From: Erythrobacter sp. HL-111
GTDB lineage: Bacteria; Pseudomonadota; Alphaproteobacteria; Sphingomonadales; Sphingomonadaceae
Length of the DNA: 64,000 bases
Direction of reading: 5' to 3'
Assembly (NCBI RefSeq): GCF_900105095.1
Contig: NZ_LT629743.1
Location: forward strand, 2,418,001 to 2,482,000
The notes beneath the pieces are model-generated. The model saw only the letters and a list, made by a program, of their open reading frames with translations, did not search any database and had not been told where the DNA came from. The translations under genes were made by a program, and so were the position numbers. Below, piece by piece: positions 40,965 to 49,681 of the stretch (positions are counted from its first letter, which is position 1; every line of letters begins with the position of its first letter).

Positions 40965-42596
40965 TTACGGCACCAGCACCGTATCGCGCGGCTCCGCCCG
41001 CGTCTCCGGATAATCGAGCGTGTAGTGCAGCCCCCGGCTCTCCTTGCGGGCGAGCGCGCTTTTCACGATCAGTTCGGCCGATTGCAGCAGATTGCGCAGT
41101 TCGATGAGGTCGGTCGTGACGCGGAAGGAGCCATAATAGTCCTCGACCTCGCGCTTCAAGAGTTCGATCCGGTGCGCGGCGCGTTCGAGGCGTTTGGTCG
41201 TCCTCACGATGCCGACATAGTTCCACATGAAGCGGCGGATTTCGGTCCAGTTCTGCTTGATGACGACCTCTTCGTCCGAATCGGTCACGCGGCTTTCGTC
41301 CCACGGCAGGATCGCGGGCGGTTCGTCGAGCTCGTCCCACATGGTGAGGATGTCGCTCGCCGCCGCCTCTCCGAAGACGAAGCATTCGAGCAGGGAATTG
41401 GACGCGAGGCGATTGGCGCCGTGGAGGCCGCTTTCGGTGCATTCGCCCGCCGCCCACAGGCCGGGAAGGTCGGTGCGCGCGTAGAGGTCCACCACCACCC
41501 CGCCGCAGGTGTAATGCTGCGCGGGGACCACGGGGATCGGCCCCGTCGTCATGTCGATGCCGAGACCGGAAAGCTTTTCGTGGATGGTCGGGAAATGGCG
41601 GCGGACGAAGGCCGGGTCCTCGTGGCTGATGTCGAGATGGACGTAGTCGAGGCCGAAACGCTTGATCTCGGCATCGATCGCGCGCGCCACCACGTCGCGC
41701 GGCGCGAGTTCCATGCGTTCGGGATCGTAATAGGTCATGAACCGCTTGCCCGTGCGCGGATTGATGAGGCGCCCCCCTTCGCCCCGCACGGCCTCGGTGA
41801 TGAGGAAGTTCTTGACGTCGAGATTGTAGAGGCAGGTCGGGTGGAACTGCATCATCTCCATGTTGGAGACGCGCGCGCCCGCCCGCCACGCCATCGCGAT
41901 GCCGTCACCGGTCGCGCCGCGCGGGGCGGTGGAGAAGAGGTAGCAGCGCCCCGCCCCGCCGCTCGCGAGCACGGTGGCGCGGGCGACGTGGCGCTCGACC
42001 CGGCCGGTCTCCTCGTTCAGCGCATAGACGCCCCAGACGTGGCCCGCGCCCGAATAGTGCTCGCGGTGGCGGTCGGTGATGAGGTCGATGCAGGTCCGCC
42101 CGGGCAGCAGGGTGATGTTGGGGTTCTTGCGCGCCGCGCTCAGCAGCGCGTCCTGCACCGCCCAGCCGGTCGCATCGTCGACATGGACGATCCGCCGATG
42201 CGAATGGCCGCCCTCGCGGGTGAGGTGGAGCGTATCCTCGTCACGGTTGAAGGGCACGCCGAGTTCGCACAGACGGTCGATGCTCGCGGGCGCACGCTCG
42301 ATCACGAATTCCACCGCCTCGCGGTCGTTCAGGCCCGCGCCCGCCACCATCGTGTCGCGCACGTGGTTCTCGAAGGTGTCGCCCGCGTCGAGCACGGCGG
42401 CGATGCCGCCCTGCGCCCATGCGGTGGACCCGCCCGTAAGCGAGCCCTTGGCGAGCACCAGCACACGTTTCGAGACGGCGAGCGCGAGCGCCGCGGTCAG
42501 CCCCGCCGCGCCCGATCCGATCACGACCACGTCATGCCCGGCCACGTCCGGTTCGCCCGCCGCCGCGCTGGTTTCCCCTGCATTCGCCTCGTTCAT
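40965..42596 (-). CDS. nadB: L-aspartate oxidase
   Basis: A 543-residue flavoprotein that oxidises aspartate to iminoaspartate, the first step of de novo NAD synthesis. The FAD motif is VVVIGSGAAGLTAALALA. Further family blocks are GGSTAWAQGGIAAVLD, GGHSHRRIVHVDDATG, MQFHPTCLYN, the R-G-E-G-G-R-L segment, QHYTCGGVVVDLYART and ESGLHGANRLASNSLLE. The C-terminal helical domain is present. The ATG at 42596 starts just before the FAD motif. No nadA or nadC genes are adjacent. Confidence 0.94.
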   Translation of the reverse strand: MNEANAGETSAAAGEPDVAGHDVVVIGSGAAGLTAALALAVSKRVLVLAKGSLTGGSTAWAQGGIAAVLDAGDTFENHVRDTMVAGAGLNDREAVEFVIERAPASIDRLCELGVPFNRDEDTLHLTREGGHSHRRIVHVDDATGWAVQDALLSAARKNPNITLLPGRTCIDLITDRHREHYSGAGHVWGVYALNEETGRVERHVARATVLASGGAGRCYLFSTAPRGATGDGIAMAWRAGARVSNMEMMQFHPTCLYNLDVKNFLITEAVRGEGGRLINPRTGKRFMTYYDPERMELAPRDVVARAIDAEIKRFGLDYVHLDISHEDPAFVRRHFPTIHEKLSGLGIDMTTGPIPVVPAQHYTCGGVVVDLYARTDLPGLWAAGECTESGLHGANRLASNSLLECFVFGEAAASDILTMWDELDEPPAILPWDESRVTDSDEEVVIKQNWTEIRRFMWNYVGIVRTTKRLERAAHRIELLKREVEDYYGSFRVTTDLIELRNLLQSAELIVKSALARKESRGLHYTLDYPETRAEPRDTVLVP

Positions 42597-42800
42597 CCTG
42601 CAGGCTTTGGCGCGCAAACCGGCGCCGGGCAAGGGAAAGCGCGCGCCGCGGGGGCGGTGCCCGGCGCCGGCGGGCGGGCCTCAGTAATCTCCACGAGGTG
42701 CGCGCGGCGCGCCGCCGCCCTAGCTTCGCGGTGGATTGCCGGGGCGTTGCCCCTCATCGCTGCCGGCCGGAAACCCCTTTCCCAATCGCGGGGCCAAGAC

Positions 42801-42974
42801 ATGTCCTTCCTCTCGCCGATCACCTGCCTCCTCGGTCGCCACGAGCCGCTGCGCCGCTACGTCAAGTGGAACGGGCGCAAGTATGTCGGGGAATGTCGCC
42901 ACTGCCGCACCCCGATCGAACGCATCGCGCACAGGCAATGGCGCGAACGGGAGGACGAGCCCGAGCGGCCCTGA
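42801..42974 (+). CDS. small Cys-containing protein, 57 aa
   Basis: A short basic protein with a CxxC pair (ECRHCRTPIERI), a further Cys and a His near the N-terminus (PITCLLGRHEPL), and a C-terminus rich in Arg and Glu. The spacing suggests a small zinc ribbon or rubredoxin-like knuckle. The motif KWNGRKYVGECRHC is the sort of pattern seen in small zinc-binding proteins of sphingomonads. It lies between nadB and the ABC gene. Function unknown; the ribosome-binding site is weak. Confidence 0.5.
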   Translation: MSFLSPITCLLGRHEPLRRYVKWNGRKYVGECRHCRTPIERIAHRQWREREDEPERP

Positions 42975-42998
42975 CCGCGGCAGGCGGGCCGGGGGCGT

Positions 42999-43961
42999 TC
43001 AGCCGGATCCGGTCAGCTGGACGAAGACATCCTCGAGATCGGCTTCGCGCGTGGTCACGTCCTCGATCCTAAGGCCCTGCTCCTGCAGGATGGCGAGGAC
43101 CTGCCCTGCGTTCAGGCGATCCTTGTCATAGGTGATCTCGAGCGAGTGTTCCCCGGTCAGGTCCGAGCGGATGAAGGCCTCGTGCCGGGGCGCTTCGGAA
43201 AGTTCGCTCGCCACGGTCACCGCGACGACCTTCTCGCGCGCCATCTCGACGAGTTCGCGGGTCGGCTTGTTCGCGATCAACCGACCGTGGTTGATGATCG
43301 CGATGCGGTCGCACAATTCCTCCGCCTCCTGGAGGTAGTGCGTGGTGAGCACGACGGTCACGCCCTCGCGGTTGAGTTCGGCGACCAGTTCCCACAATTG
43401 CCGCCTCAGTTCGACATCGACCCCGGCGGTCGGTTCGTCGAGCACGAGGATCGGGGGCGAATGGACCATCGCCTTGGCCACCAGCAGGCGCCGCTTCATG
43501 CCCCCCGACAGCGTGCGGGCATAGGCGTTGCGCTTGTCCGCGAGGCGCACCGCCTCGAGCAGTTCCATGCTCCGCCGGCGCGCCTTGGGGATGCCGTAGA
43601 AACCGCCCTGGTTCTCCAGCACCTCGAAGGGGGTGAAGAACGGGTCGAACACGATTTCCTGCGGCACGATGCCGATCGCCCGACTGGCGTTGCGGCGGTG
43701 TTCGTCGATGTCGAAGCCCCAGATCTCGGCCCGGCCGGAGGTCTTGTTGACCAGCCCTGCGAGGATGTTGATCAGCGTCGACTTGCCCGCGCCATTGGGG
43801 CCGAGCAGGCCGAAGATCGAACCTTCGGGCACGTCGAAGCTGACCCCGGCCAGCGCGAGCTTGCCCTCCGCCTCCTCCGCGCTTTTCGCGCCCTTGACCC
43901 CCTTGGGCGGGGCATAGCGCTTGACCAGGTTGTCGATCCGGATGGCGGGCTCGGCGGACAT
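42999..43961 (-). CDS. ABC transporter ATP-binding protein
   Basis: A 320-residue ATPase. Walker A is GPNGAGKST, the signature is LSGGMKRR, and Walker B is ILVLDEPTAGVD; the H-loop is TTHYLQEAEELC. After the nucleotide-binding domain a C-terminal regulatory segment resembles the DUF4162 tail of drug or polysaccharide exporters. An unusual Lys/Ala/Glu-rich insertion (about residues 17-32) sits between the first strand and Walker A. No permease gene is adjacent on either side. The partner must be encoded elsewhere. Confidence 0.9.
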   Translation of the reverse strand: MSAEPAIRIDNLVKRYAPPKGVKGAKSAEEAEGKLALAGVSFDVPEGSIFGLLGPNGAGKSTLINILAGLVNKTSGRAEIWGFDIDEHRRNASRAIGIVPQEIVFDPFFTPFEVLENQGGFYGIPKARRRSMELLEAVRLADKRNAYARTLSGGMKRRLLVAKAMVHSPPILVLDEPTAGVDVELRRQLWELVAELNREGVTVVLTTHYLQEAEELCDRIAIINHGRLIANKPTRELVEMAREKVVAVTVASELSEAPRHEAFIRSDLTGEHSLEITYDKDRLNAGQVLAILQEQGLRIEDVTTREADLEDVFVQLTGSG

Positions 43962-44061
43962 CGCCCCGTCCCATGAAAGATCGCGCCCGGCAAAGCAAGC
44001 GCCGCAGCCGGGCACGATGGGCGATTGAGCTTGCCCGCAAGCTGTTATAGAGGACCGGCCC

Positions 44062-44322
44062 ATGAACACGCCCCCTCCCGAAGTCCTGCTGGTCGATACG
44101 CGCCGGGTGAGCTGCGACGGATCGAGCGGCATCCGCGGCGGCGCCGGCTATCGTCCCGCCGCGCTCGGCCATCCGCGCATCTATCTCGAGATCGACGAGC
44201 ACGGCTATGTCGATTGCGGCTATTGCGACCGGCGTTTCGTCCTCAGGGGCGGGCCGGCGGACGGGGTGGACCAGGCCGCGCTCAAGGACATCAGCGAAGG
44301 GGCCGACCCCGGGCACCGCTGA
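44062..44322 (+). CDS. zinc-finger domain protein (zf-CHCC)
   Basis: An 86-residue protein. The motif Cys18 (RVSCDGSS), His (GHPRIYLEID), then CGYC (VDCGYCDRRFVL) forms the CHCC zinc site. The family is the bacterial relative of the NDUFS6 accessory subunit of complex I and is widespread in alphaproteobacteria as a free small protein. The ATG follows a rather weak GAGGA. It is divergent from the ABC gene. Role unproven; Fe-S or complex I assembly is possible by homology. Confidence 0.85.
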   Translation: MNTPPPEVLLVDTRRVSCDGSSGIRGGAGYRPAALGHPRIYLEIDEHGYVDCGYCDRRFVLRGGPADGVDQAALKDISEGADPGHR

Positions 44323-44406
44323 AACCGGCCGCGGGGGCCGCTCTCAAAGCATTGTTAATCCATCGCGTCTAACAGGCTTGGACCACGCAGGACCAGGCGA
44401 GGCCAG

Positions 44407-45024
44407 ATGACCGGATTTTCGAGACAGGGGCGGGCCGCGCAGGTCTTCGCTCCCGCCATTTCGCGCCTTTCGCGCATTTGTTCACGCGCCGGCTTGCTGC
44501 GGGCGATCGCCGCCCTGCTGGCGGCCGTCCTGGGCACCGCGGCAGCGGCGCAGGACGGCGACACCAGCGCGAGCGACGCGCGCACCCTCGTCCTGACGCC
44601 GCTTTCCTTCGTCAAGGACACCGATCTCGATTTCGGGGGCATCATCGCGGGGCAGTCCTCCGGCACGGTGACGATGGACACCAACGGCAACATGGCGACC
44701 ACCGGCGGGGTCACGGCGGCCGGCGGCGATCCGGGCCCGGCGCTGTTCTGGGGCTACGGCACCTTCAACCAGACCCTGCTGATCAATGTCGATCGCAACA
44801 ATTACATCCTCACCCGCGACGGCGGGGGCGAGACGATGCGGCTCGACCGGCTCTCGATCGGGAGCGTGCCGCCGGTGCGGATCCGCACCAATCCCGCCCG
44901 CTTCCGGATCGCCAATCCCGACGGCTACTTCGCCTTCACCATCGTCGGCCGGCTGCGCGTGGGGGCGAACCAGACGCCGGGGATCTATCGCGGCGAATTC
45001 ACGGTCAGCCTCGAATACGAGTGA
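44407..45024 (+). CDS. DUF4402 domain protein
   Basis: A 205-residue exported protein with a signal (ending TAAAAQDG, about residues 25-50). The mature domain has the DUF4402 pattern: TLVLTPLSFVKDTDLDFGGI, a segment with DTNGNMATTGGV, and the strand-rich end FTIVGRLRVGANQTPGIYRG. These proteins have a pilin-like beta-sandwich and are thought to be cell-surface or pilus-associated. No chaperone or usher gene is next to it. Confidence 0.82.
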   Translation: MTGFSRQGRAAQVFAPAISRLSRICSRAGLLRAIAALLAAVLGTAAAAQDGDTSASDARTLVLTPLSFVKDTDLDFGGIIAGQSSGTVTMDTNGNMATTGGVTAAGGDPGPALFWGYGTFNQTLLINVDRNNYILTRDGGGETMRLDRLSIGSVPPVRIRTNPARFRIANPDGYFAFTIVGRLRVGANQTPGIYRGEFTVSLEYE

Positions 45025-45109
45025 GCGGGAAATCGGGCCGGGCGGATGCTCATGGCCGGTTCAGGCAGGACGGGGTAATCCTGCGGCCATGTCTGACAGG
45101 AACGCAGCC

Positions 45110-45565
45110 GTGAAACGACCTTTCCGCATGACGCGCGCGATGTTCGTCATCGGCGCCGCCTTCGCGCTCGCGGCCCCGGCCGCGCTCCAGGCGCAGGACG
45201 ATCCGCCCCCGGCCGAGGCGGAGGAGATGACGAAGGGGGAAAGGCAGCTCGCCAGGCTGCTCGAGGGCAGGGTCCGCGGGGAGCCGGTCGACTGCATCCG
45301 CGTCTTTCCCAACCAGCCGATGCGCACGATCGACCGCACCGCCTATGTCTATGGGCGAGGCAAGACGATCTATGTCCAGCGCACCGCCAATCCCGAGGAC
45401 ATCGACCGCAGGCAGGCGCTCGTCACGCAGCGTTTCCGGGCGAGCGAGCTGTGCCGGCTCGACGTCGTGACCACGATCGACCCCATCCTCGGCTTCTTCA
45501 CCGGCACGGTCTTCCTCGAGGACTTCGTGCCCTATACCCTGGTCGAGGACGCCGAGGAGGGCTAG
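45110..45565 (+). CDS. exported hypothetical protein, 151 aa
   Basis: A protein with a signal (MFVIGAAFALAAPAALQAQD) and a mature part with two Cys (DCIRVF, ELCRLD) that may form a disulphide. The segment TIDRTAYVYGRGKTIYVQRT recurs in hypothetical proteins of the Sphingomonadales from my general knowledge; no function is known. The GTG at 45110 is preferred because AGGA lies eight bases before it. An ATG at 45089 is an alternative. Confidence 0.6.
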   Translation: MKRPFRMTRAMFVIGAAFALAAPAALQAQDDPPPAEAEEMTKGERQLARLLEGRVRGEPVDCIRVFPNQPMRTIDRTAYVYGRGKTIYVQRTANPEDIDRRQALVTQRFRASELCRLDVVTTIDPILGFFTGTVFLEDFVPYTLVEDAEEG

Positions 45566-45600
45566 GGCGAAGGGTTGCAACGACGGGGGCGCCGACGGCG

Positions 45601-46587
45601 TCAGGCCGCGACGCGCGCCCGGCTCATCGCGTTCATCCGCTCGAGTATCTCGTCCGCCTCGCGCATGATCCGGTCGATCAGCTCCTTGCAGGTCGGGATG
45701 TCGTGGATCAGCCCGGCGACCATGCCGCAGGACCACGCGCCCTTGTCCATCTCGCCCTCCAGCATGATCGCGGGATAGACCCCGGCGACCTCGGGCAGGA
45801 TGTCCTGGATCGTGATCGCGTCGCCCAGTTCCTGTTCCTTTTCGAGCAGCCGCTCCACCGCGGCGTTGGTCATCACCCGCTCGGTGTTGCGCAGCGGGCG
45901 CATGACGAGGCGCGTGTCGAGTTCGCTCGCCTCGACGATGGCGCGCTTGACGTTCTCGTGTACGGGCGCCTCCTTGGTCGCGATGAAGCGCGTGCCCATG
46001 TTCATGCCCTGCGCGCCCATCGCGAGGCTGGCGACGAGGCTGCGCCCGTCGGCCATCCCGCCCGACGAGACGAAGGGGATCTCCAGCTCGTCCGCCGCGC
46101 GGGGCAGCAGGATGAAATTGGGCACATCGTCCTCGCCCGGATGGCCGCCGCATTCGAACCCGTCGACGCTGACCGCATCGCAGCCGATCTCCTGCGCCTT
46201 CAGGGAGTGGCGCACGCTGGTGCACTTGTGGATCACCTTGATGCCCGCGTCCTTCAACGGCCCGAGCAGGTCGATCGGGTTGCGCCCGGCGGTTTCGACC
46301 ACCGGCACGCCGCCGTCGATCACCGCTTTCACCAGACCCGGATAATCGGGCGGCGTGAGGGTCGGCAGGATGGTCAGGTTCACGCCGAAGGGCTTGTCGG
46401 TCATGTCCTTGCAGCGCGCGATCTCGTTGGCGAGCTTTTCGGGCGTGCCCTGAGTCAGGCCCGTGATGATGCCGAGCCCGCCCGCATTGGAAACGGCGGC
46501 CGCCATTTCGGCGAACCCGACATAGTGCATCCCGCCCTGGATGATGGGGTGCTCGATGCCGAACATTTCGGTGATGGCGGTCTTCAT
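45601..46587 (-). CDS. nitronate monooxygenase / FabK-like FMN protein
   Basis: A 328-residue FMN-dependent TIM-barrel protein. Patterns: HPIIQGGMHYVGFAEMAAAV, SNAGGLGIITGLT, KCTSVRHSLKA, and the active-site region GFECGGHPGEDD. FVSSGGMADGRSLVASLAMG and MNMGTRFIATKEAPVHE also match. The catalytic His lies in CGGHPGED. It could oxidise nitronates or act as a related enoyl reductase; sequence alone does not separate these. The ATG at 46587 starts just before the first barrel strand. Confidence 0.9.
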   Translation of the reverse strand: MKTAITEMFGIEHPIIQGGMHYVGFAEMAAAVSNAGGLGIITGLTQGTPEKLANEIARCKDMTDKPFGVNLTILPTLTPPDYPGLVKAVIDGGVPVVETAGRNPIDLLGPLKDAGIKVIHKCTSVRHSLKAQEIGCDAVSVDGFECGGHPGEDDVPNFILLPRAADELEIPFVSSGGMADGRSLVASLAMGAQGMNMGTRFIATKEAPVHENVKRAIVEASELDTRLVMRPLRNTERVMTNAAVERLLEKEQELGDAITIQDILPEVAGVYPAIMLEGEMDKGAWSCGMVAGLIHDIPTCKELIDRIMREADEILERMNAMSRARVAA

Positions 46588-46748
46588 GTGGCTCTCCCTC
46601 GAAGGCGTGTTCGCGCCCAAGACAAGCGGAGTTGGGCGCGGCTTGCAAGCCCGGTCTTGGCAAGGCCGCCGAGGGGCGCGCCTGCCGTAGCGTCGCGGGG
46701 GCTTCCGGCGGCCCCGGAGAAGCTGTATGACACGTCGCGAAAGGGGCG

Positions 46749-47201
46749 ATGGTGGACCGGAATGCAGGCGAGCGGCCGGGAATCGGCCGCATCTTCGTCG
46801 CGAACCTGGTCGCTTGCGGCCTCGTCTTCCTCGTGCTTCTCGCCTTCGCCTTTGTCCTCGCCCTGATCGAGGCGGGCCCCGAGGCGGCGTTCGATGTCCT
46901 CCTGGTCGGCGGCTTCTACGGCCTGCTGTTCACGGCGGCCGCGGCGGTGTGCGTCATCGCTCCGCTCGGGACGGTCCTCGTGCTCGTCTTTCTCGGGCTC
47001 GCGGGTCCGGCGCGATGGCTCGGAGCGGCGATGGGCGGGGCGATCGGCTTCGGCTTCTTCGCCTTGTTCCTGTTCGGTTTCGCCCCGCCGGGCGTGATGA
47101 ACGGCGGCGGCGACTATCTCGCGCTGGCGCTCGTCGTCGGGGTCGCGGCCCTCGCCGGGCACACGGCCCAGCGCATCGTCCTGCCCCGGCCGGGACGATA
47201 G
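46749..47201 (+). CDS. membrane protein, 150 aa
   Basis: A protein with four hydrophobic segments (about residues 16-42, 48-66, 70-100 and 120-138) and a short polar tail. No family recognised. The ATG follows GAAAGGGGCG. Divergent from the nitronate monooxygenase gene, and its stop is four bases from the convergent nth stop. Function unknown. Confidence 0.55.
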   Translation: MVDRNAGERPGIGRIFVANLVACGLVFLVLLAFAFVLALIEAGPEAAFDVLLVGGFYGLLFTAAAAVCVIAPLGTVLVLVFLGLAGPARWLGAAMGGAIGFGFFALFLFGFAPPGVMNGGGDYLALALVVGVAALAGHTAQRIVLPRPGR

Positions 47202-47204
47202 GCT

Positions 47205-47864
47205 TCAGGCGTCGGCCGCGCGCCCGATCGGGCCGGTTTCGCAGATGTCGCAGACCACGCAGGCGTCGCACCTCGGCGTGCGCGCCCGGCACACCTTCTT
47301 GCCGAACTGGATGAGCCAGAAATGCCCCTCGCCAAGCGCCCACCGGGGGCTGCGTTCCTCGAGCTGGTGCGCGGTCTTCTCGGCGGTCTTGGCCCGCGTC
47401 AGCCCGATCCGGTTGCACACCCGGTGGACATCGGTGTCGACCGCGATCACGTCCTTCCCGAAGGTGAAGCTCAGCACGATGTCGGCGCATTTCCGCCCGA
47501 TACCGGGAAGCGCAAGCAGCCCTTCGCGGGTGTCGGGGATGATCCCGTCATGCTCCTCGATCAGCGTCTCGCAGAAGCGGCGGATGTTCTTCGTCTTCAT
47601 GTTGTAGAGGCCGCAGGGCCTGATCGCGTCGCGGATCGCGTCGTCCTCCAGTGCGAGCATTTCCCCGGGCGTTTCCGCGAGGCGGAACAGCGCCTTGGTC
47701 GCCGCTTCGGTGTTGCGGTCGAGCGATTGCGCGGAAAGCATGCAGGCGATGCACGAGCGGAAGGCGTCGGGCTGCCCCTTCGGCCCTTTCGCGCCCTTTC
47801 CGCGGCCCGGCATCGCCTCGGCGAGGCGGCGATAGACTTCCTCGACCTCGTCTTTGGCGATCAT
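47205..47864 (-). CDS. nth: endonuclease III
   Basis: A 219-residue bifunctional DNA glycosylase/AP lyase that removes oxidised pyrimidines. The helix-hairpin-helix is LLALPGIGRKCADIVLSFTF with the catalytic Lys position read as Lys in GRKC. The catalytic Asp is in DVIAVDTDVHRVCNR. The [4Fe-4S] cluster motif is CRARTPRCDACVVCDIC. MLSAQSLDRN is the typical N-terminal block. A related gene lies 63 bases upstream on the same strand. Confidence 0.93.
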   Translation of the reverse strand: MIAKDEVEEVYRRLAEAMPGRGKGAKGPKGQPDAFRSCIACMLSAQSLDRNTEAATKALFRLAETPGEMLALEDDAIRDAIRPCGLYNMKTKNIRRFCETLIEEHDGIIPDTREGLLALPGIGRKCADIVLSFTFGKDVIAVDTDVHRVCNRIGLTRAKTAEKTAHQLEERSPRWALGEGHFWLIQFGKKVCRARTPRCDACVVCDICETGPIGRAADA

Positions 47865-47927
47865 GCGCCCCGGTGCCCGGTTTCGCCCATGCGAAGGACA
47901 GCGAACAGGCCCCCGGCCCGGTTCCCG

Positions 47928-48629
47928 TCACCCTGTCCGGCCCGTCTCGCACAGCGCGCGCACCGGGCACCCGCCGCAACGGGGCGCGCGCGGGCGGCAG
48001 GCGGTCTGGCCGAGCGACTTGAGCAGCAGGTGATGTTCGTCCATGTCCGCGGCGCTCCATTCGGCGGGCACGAGCGGCATCAGCGTGTCGAAGGTCCGCG
48101 CGGTGTCGGCGCGGGCGGGGACGATCCCCATGCGTTGCATGATGCGGCGGTGGTGCCCGTCGATCACCATCGCGCGGCGCTCGAAAGTGCTCGCGTTCAT
48201 CACTCCCGCCGAAACCTTGCGCGCGATGCCGGGCAGGCGTTCGAGCCAGGCCATCGCCTCCGCCGTCGGAACGTTCGAGAGGTGCCTCAGGTCGACGCTC
48301 CCCCGCTCGGCGATGATCGCCGCGAGGCAGGCCTTCAGCCGCCCGGCCGCGACGGCGGGAAAGGTCTGACGGGCGAGGCGCGCTTCGAGTTCGGCCACCG
48401 GCGCGGCGGCGACCGCTTCCCACGATCCGTATTCGGCGAGAAGCGCGTCGGTCGAGGCGTTGGAGGCCGCGGTCCTAGTCTGCGCTCCGATGACGCCGTG
48501 AACCAGGACCCATTCGGGCGTGCGGCGCTTGTCCGGCGGACGCACGATCCGGCCGAAGCGCGCGATCAGCTCGGCCTGCATCGCGCGCAGGATGTCGCTT
48601 CGCGGATCGGGGCCGAGATCGAGCTCCAT
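47928..48629 (-). CDS. endonuclease III-like HhH-GPD protein
   Basis: A 233-residue paralogue of Nth. The HhH and active-site region is LERLPGIARKVSAGVMNAST (Lys kept) and MVIDGHHRRIMQRMG (Asp kept). The iron-sulphur motif is CRPRAPRCGGCPVRALC, so a [4Fe-4S] cluster is expected. The N-terminal block reads VIGAQTRTAASNASTDALL instead of the usual LSAQT. It is probably a DNA-repair glycosylase with altered substrate choice. It lies immediately upstream of nth on the same strand, so the two are probably co-transcribed. Confidence 0.8.
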   Translation of the reverse strand: MELDLGPDPRSDILRAMQAELIARFGRIVRPPDKRRTPEWVLVHGVIGAQTRTAASNASTDALLAEYGSWEAVAAAPVAELEARLARQTFPAVAAGRLKACLAAIIAERGSVDLRHLSNVPTAEAMAWLERLPGIARKVSAGVMNASTFERRAMVIDGHHRRIMQRMGIVPARADTARTFDTLMPLVPAEWSAADMDEHHLLLKSLGQTACRPRAPRCGGCPVRALCETGRTG

Positions 48630-48701
48630 CGGCGCAGGAATGGCCGAGCGCCCGCCCCCGTGCAAGAGCCACTCCCGTGCAAGTGCCCGGCCAGGCGGGG
48701 G

Positions 48702-48896
48702 TCAGGTCTTGCCGACGCCCGGGATCTGACGCGCGATGAACCAGGAGGCCGGAACCGACAGCACGAAAGCGACGAGCGCCGCAATCGCGATCGGTTGCAT
48801 CCCGGCCTGAAGGTCCATCGTCAGCACGGCAATTACGGCGATCCCCATCAGGGTCGTCGCGATCATGGGAAACAGGACAAGTGCGATCTTCAACAT
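48702..48896 (-). CDS. small two-helix membrane protein
   Basis: A 64-residue protein with two hydrophobic helices (about residues 4-28 and 34-55), ending SWFIARQIPGVGKT. The type, with LMGIAVIAVLTM and the terminal ARQI, is widespread in alphaproteobacteria and is often wrongly labelled CTP synthetase in databases. It does not carry any CTP synthetase feature. Function unknown. Confidence 0.7.
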   Translation of the reverse strand: MLKIALVLFPMIATTLMGIAVIAVLTMDLQAGMQPIAIAALVAFVLSVPASWFIARQIPGVGKT

Positions 48897-48969
48897 TGTT
48901 TCGCTCTTACGGTCTTGCGGAAGCGACCGCGAACCTGCCCGGCGGTGCAGGGCCGCGCATTGACGGCGA

Positions 48970-49614
48970 TCAATCGGCTGTGGGCGATTCCTCGCGTTCG
49001 AACGCCAGCGCGAAGGTCACGGGGACCGCCGGGGTGATCGAAGGCAGGTCCGCGAGCTCGCGCAATTGTTCGATCCCCTCGCCGAGCCCGAAGGCGTCGG
49101 CATAGACGAGCACCGGTTCGCTCGAAACCGCCGTCACGCGGTCGGGAGCGGTGCGGGTCACGTCGACCTGCGTGTCGATCTGCCCTTCGACGCCCTTGAG
49201 GTCGAGCGTCGCGGCGAGCGGCTGCACCCTCGTCTCCCCGATCGCGAGATCGGCGAAGGCTGCGGGATCGATCTCGGCGGTGACGGTGGCGGTCGGATGG
49301 TCGGCGATTTCGAAGAACAGGTCGCGCATCCGCTGGTTGCGGATGTCGACCCCGGTTTCGAGGGTCGAAAGGTCGATCGTCACCGTCGCCGTGCCGTTCT
49401 CGCTGACCGAGCCGGCGAGGCCGGTGAAGCGATTGGTCTCGAGCACCTCGCCCGACTTTACCGAGACATAGGTCAGGCGCGAGGCCTCGGGCACGATCCG
49501 CCATTCGCCGGTATTGGCGGGCGGGGCTTCCTCTGCCTGTGTCCCGCAGGCGGCCAGCGCGAGGCTCGCGGGCGCAGCGATGGCGAAAGCGGCGGTCTTC
49601 GAAATCCGGTTCAT
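48970..49614 (-). CDS. YceI family periplasmic protein (lipoprotein)
   Basis: A 214-residue lipoprotein precursor with signal and lipobox LAAC (lipidated Cys about residue 23). The mature part is a YceI lipocalin-like barrel: RLTYVSVKSGEVLETNRFTG, VTIDLSTLETGVDIRNQRMR, DLFFEIADHPTATVTAEID, and the end VPVTFALAFERE. Family members bind isoprenoid-type lipids in the periplasm. The ATG at 49614 begins the signal sequence. Confidence 0.85.
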   Translation of the reverse strand: MNRISKTAAFAIAAPASLALAACGTQAEEAPPANTGEWRIVPEASRLTYVSVKSGEVLETNRFTGLAGSVSENGTATVTIDLSTLETGVDIRNQRMRDLFFEIADHPTATVTAEIDPAAFADLAIGETRVQPLAATLDLKGVEGQIDTQVDVTRTAPDRVTAVSSEPVLVYADAFGLGEGIEQLRELADLPSITPAVPVTFALAFEREESPTAD

Positions 49615-49681
49615 GTCGACTCCCCCGGTGGAACTGTTGCAGTCAAATGCGTTCACTGCGGGCCGGTTGCGGCCCTTGCGG

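Noticed and set aside
48702..48896. CTP synthetase label for the 64-residue gene
   Set aside because: It is a two-helix membrane peptide with none of the amidotransferase or synthetase motifs.
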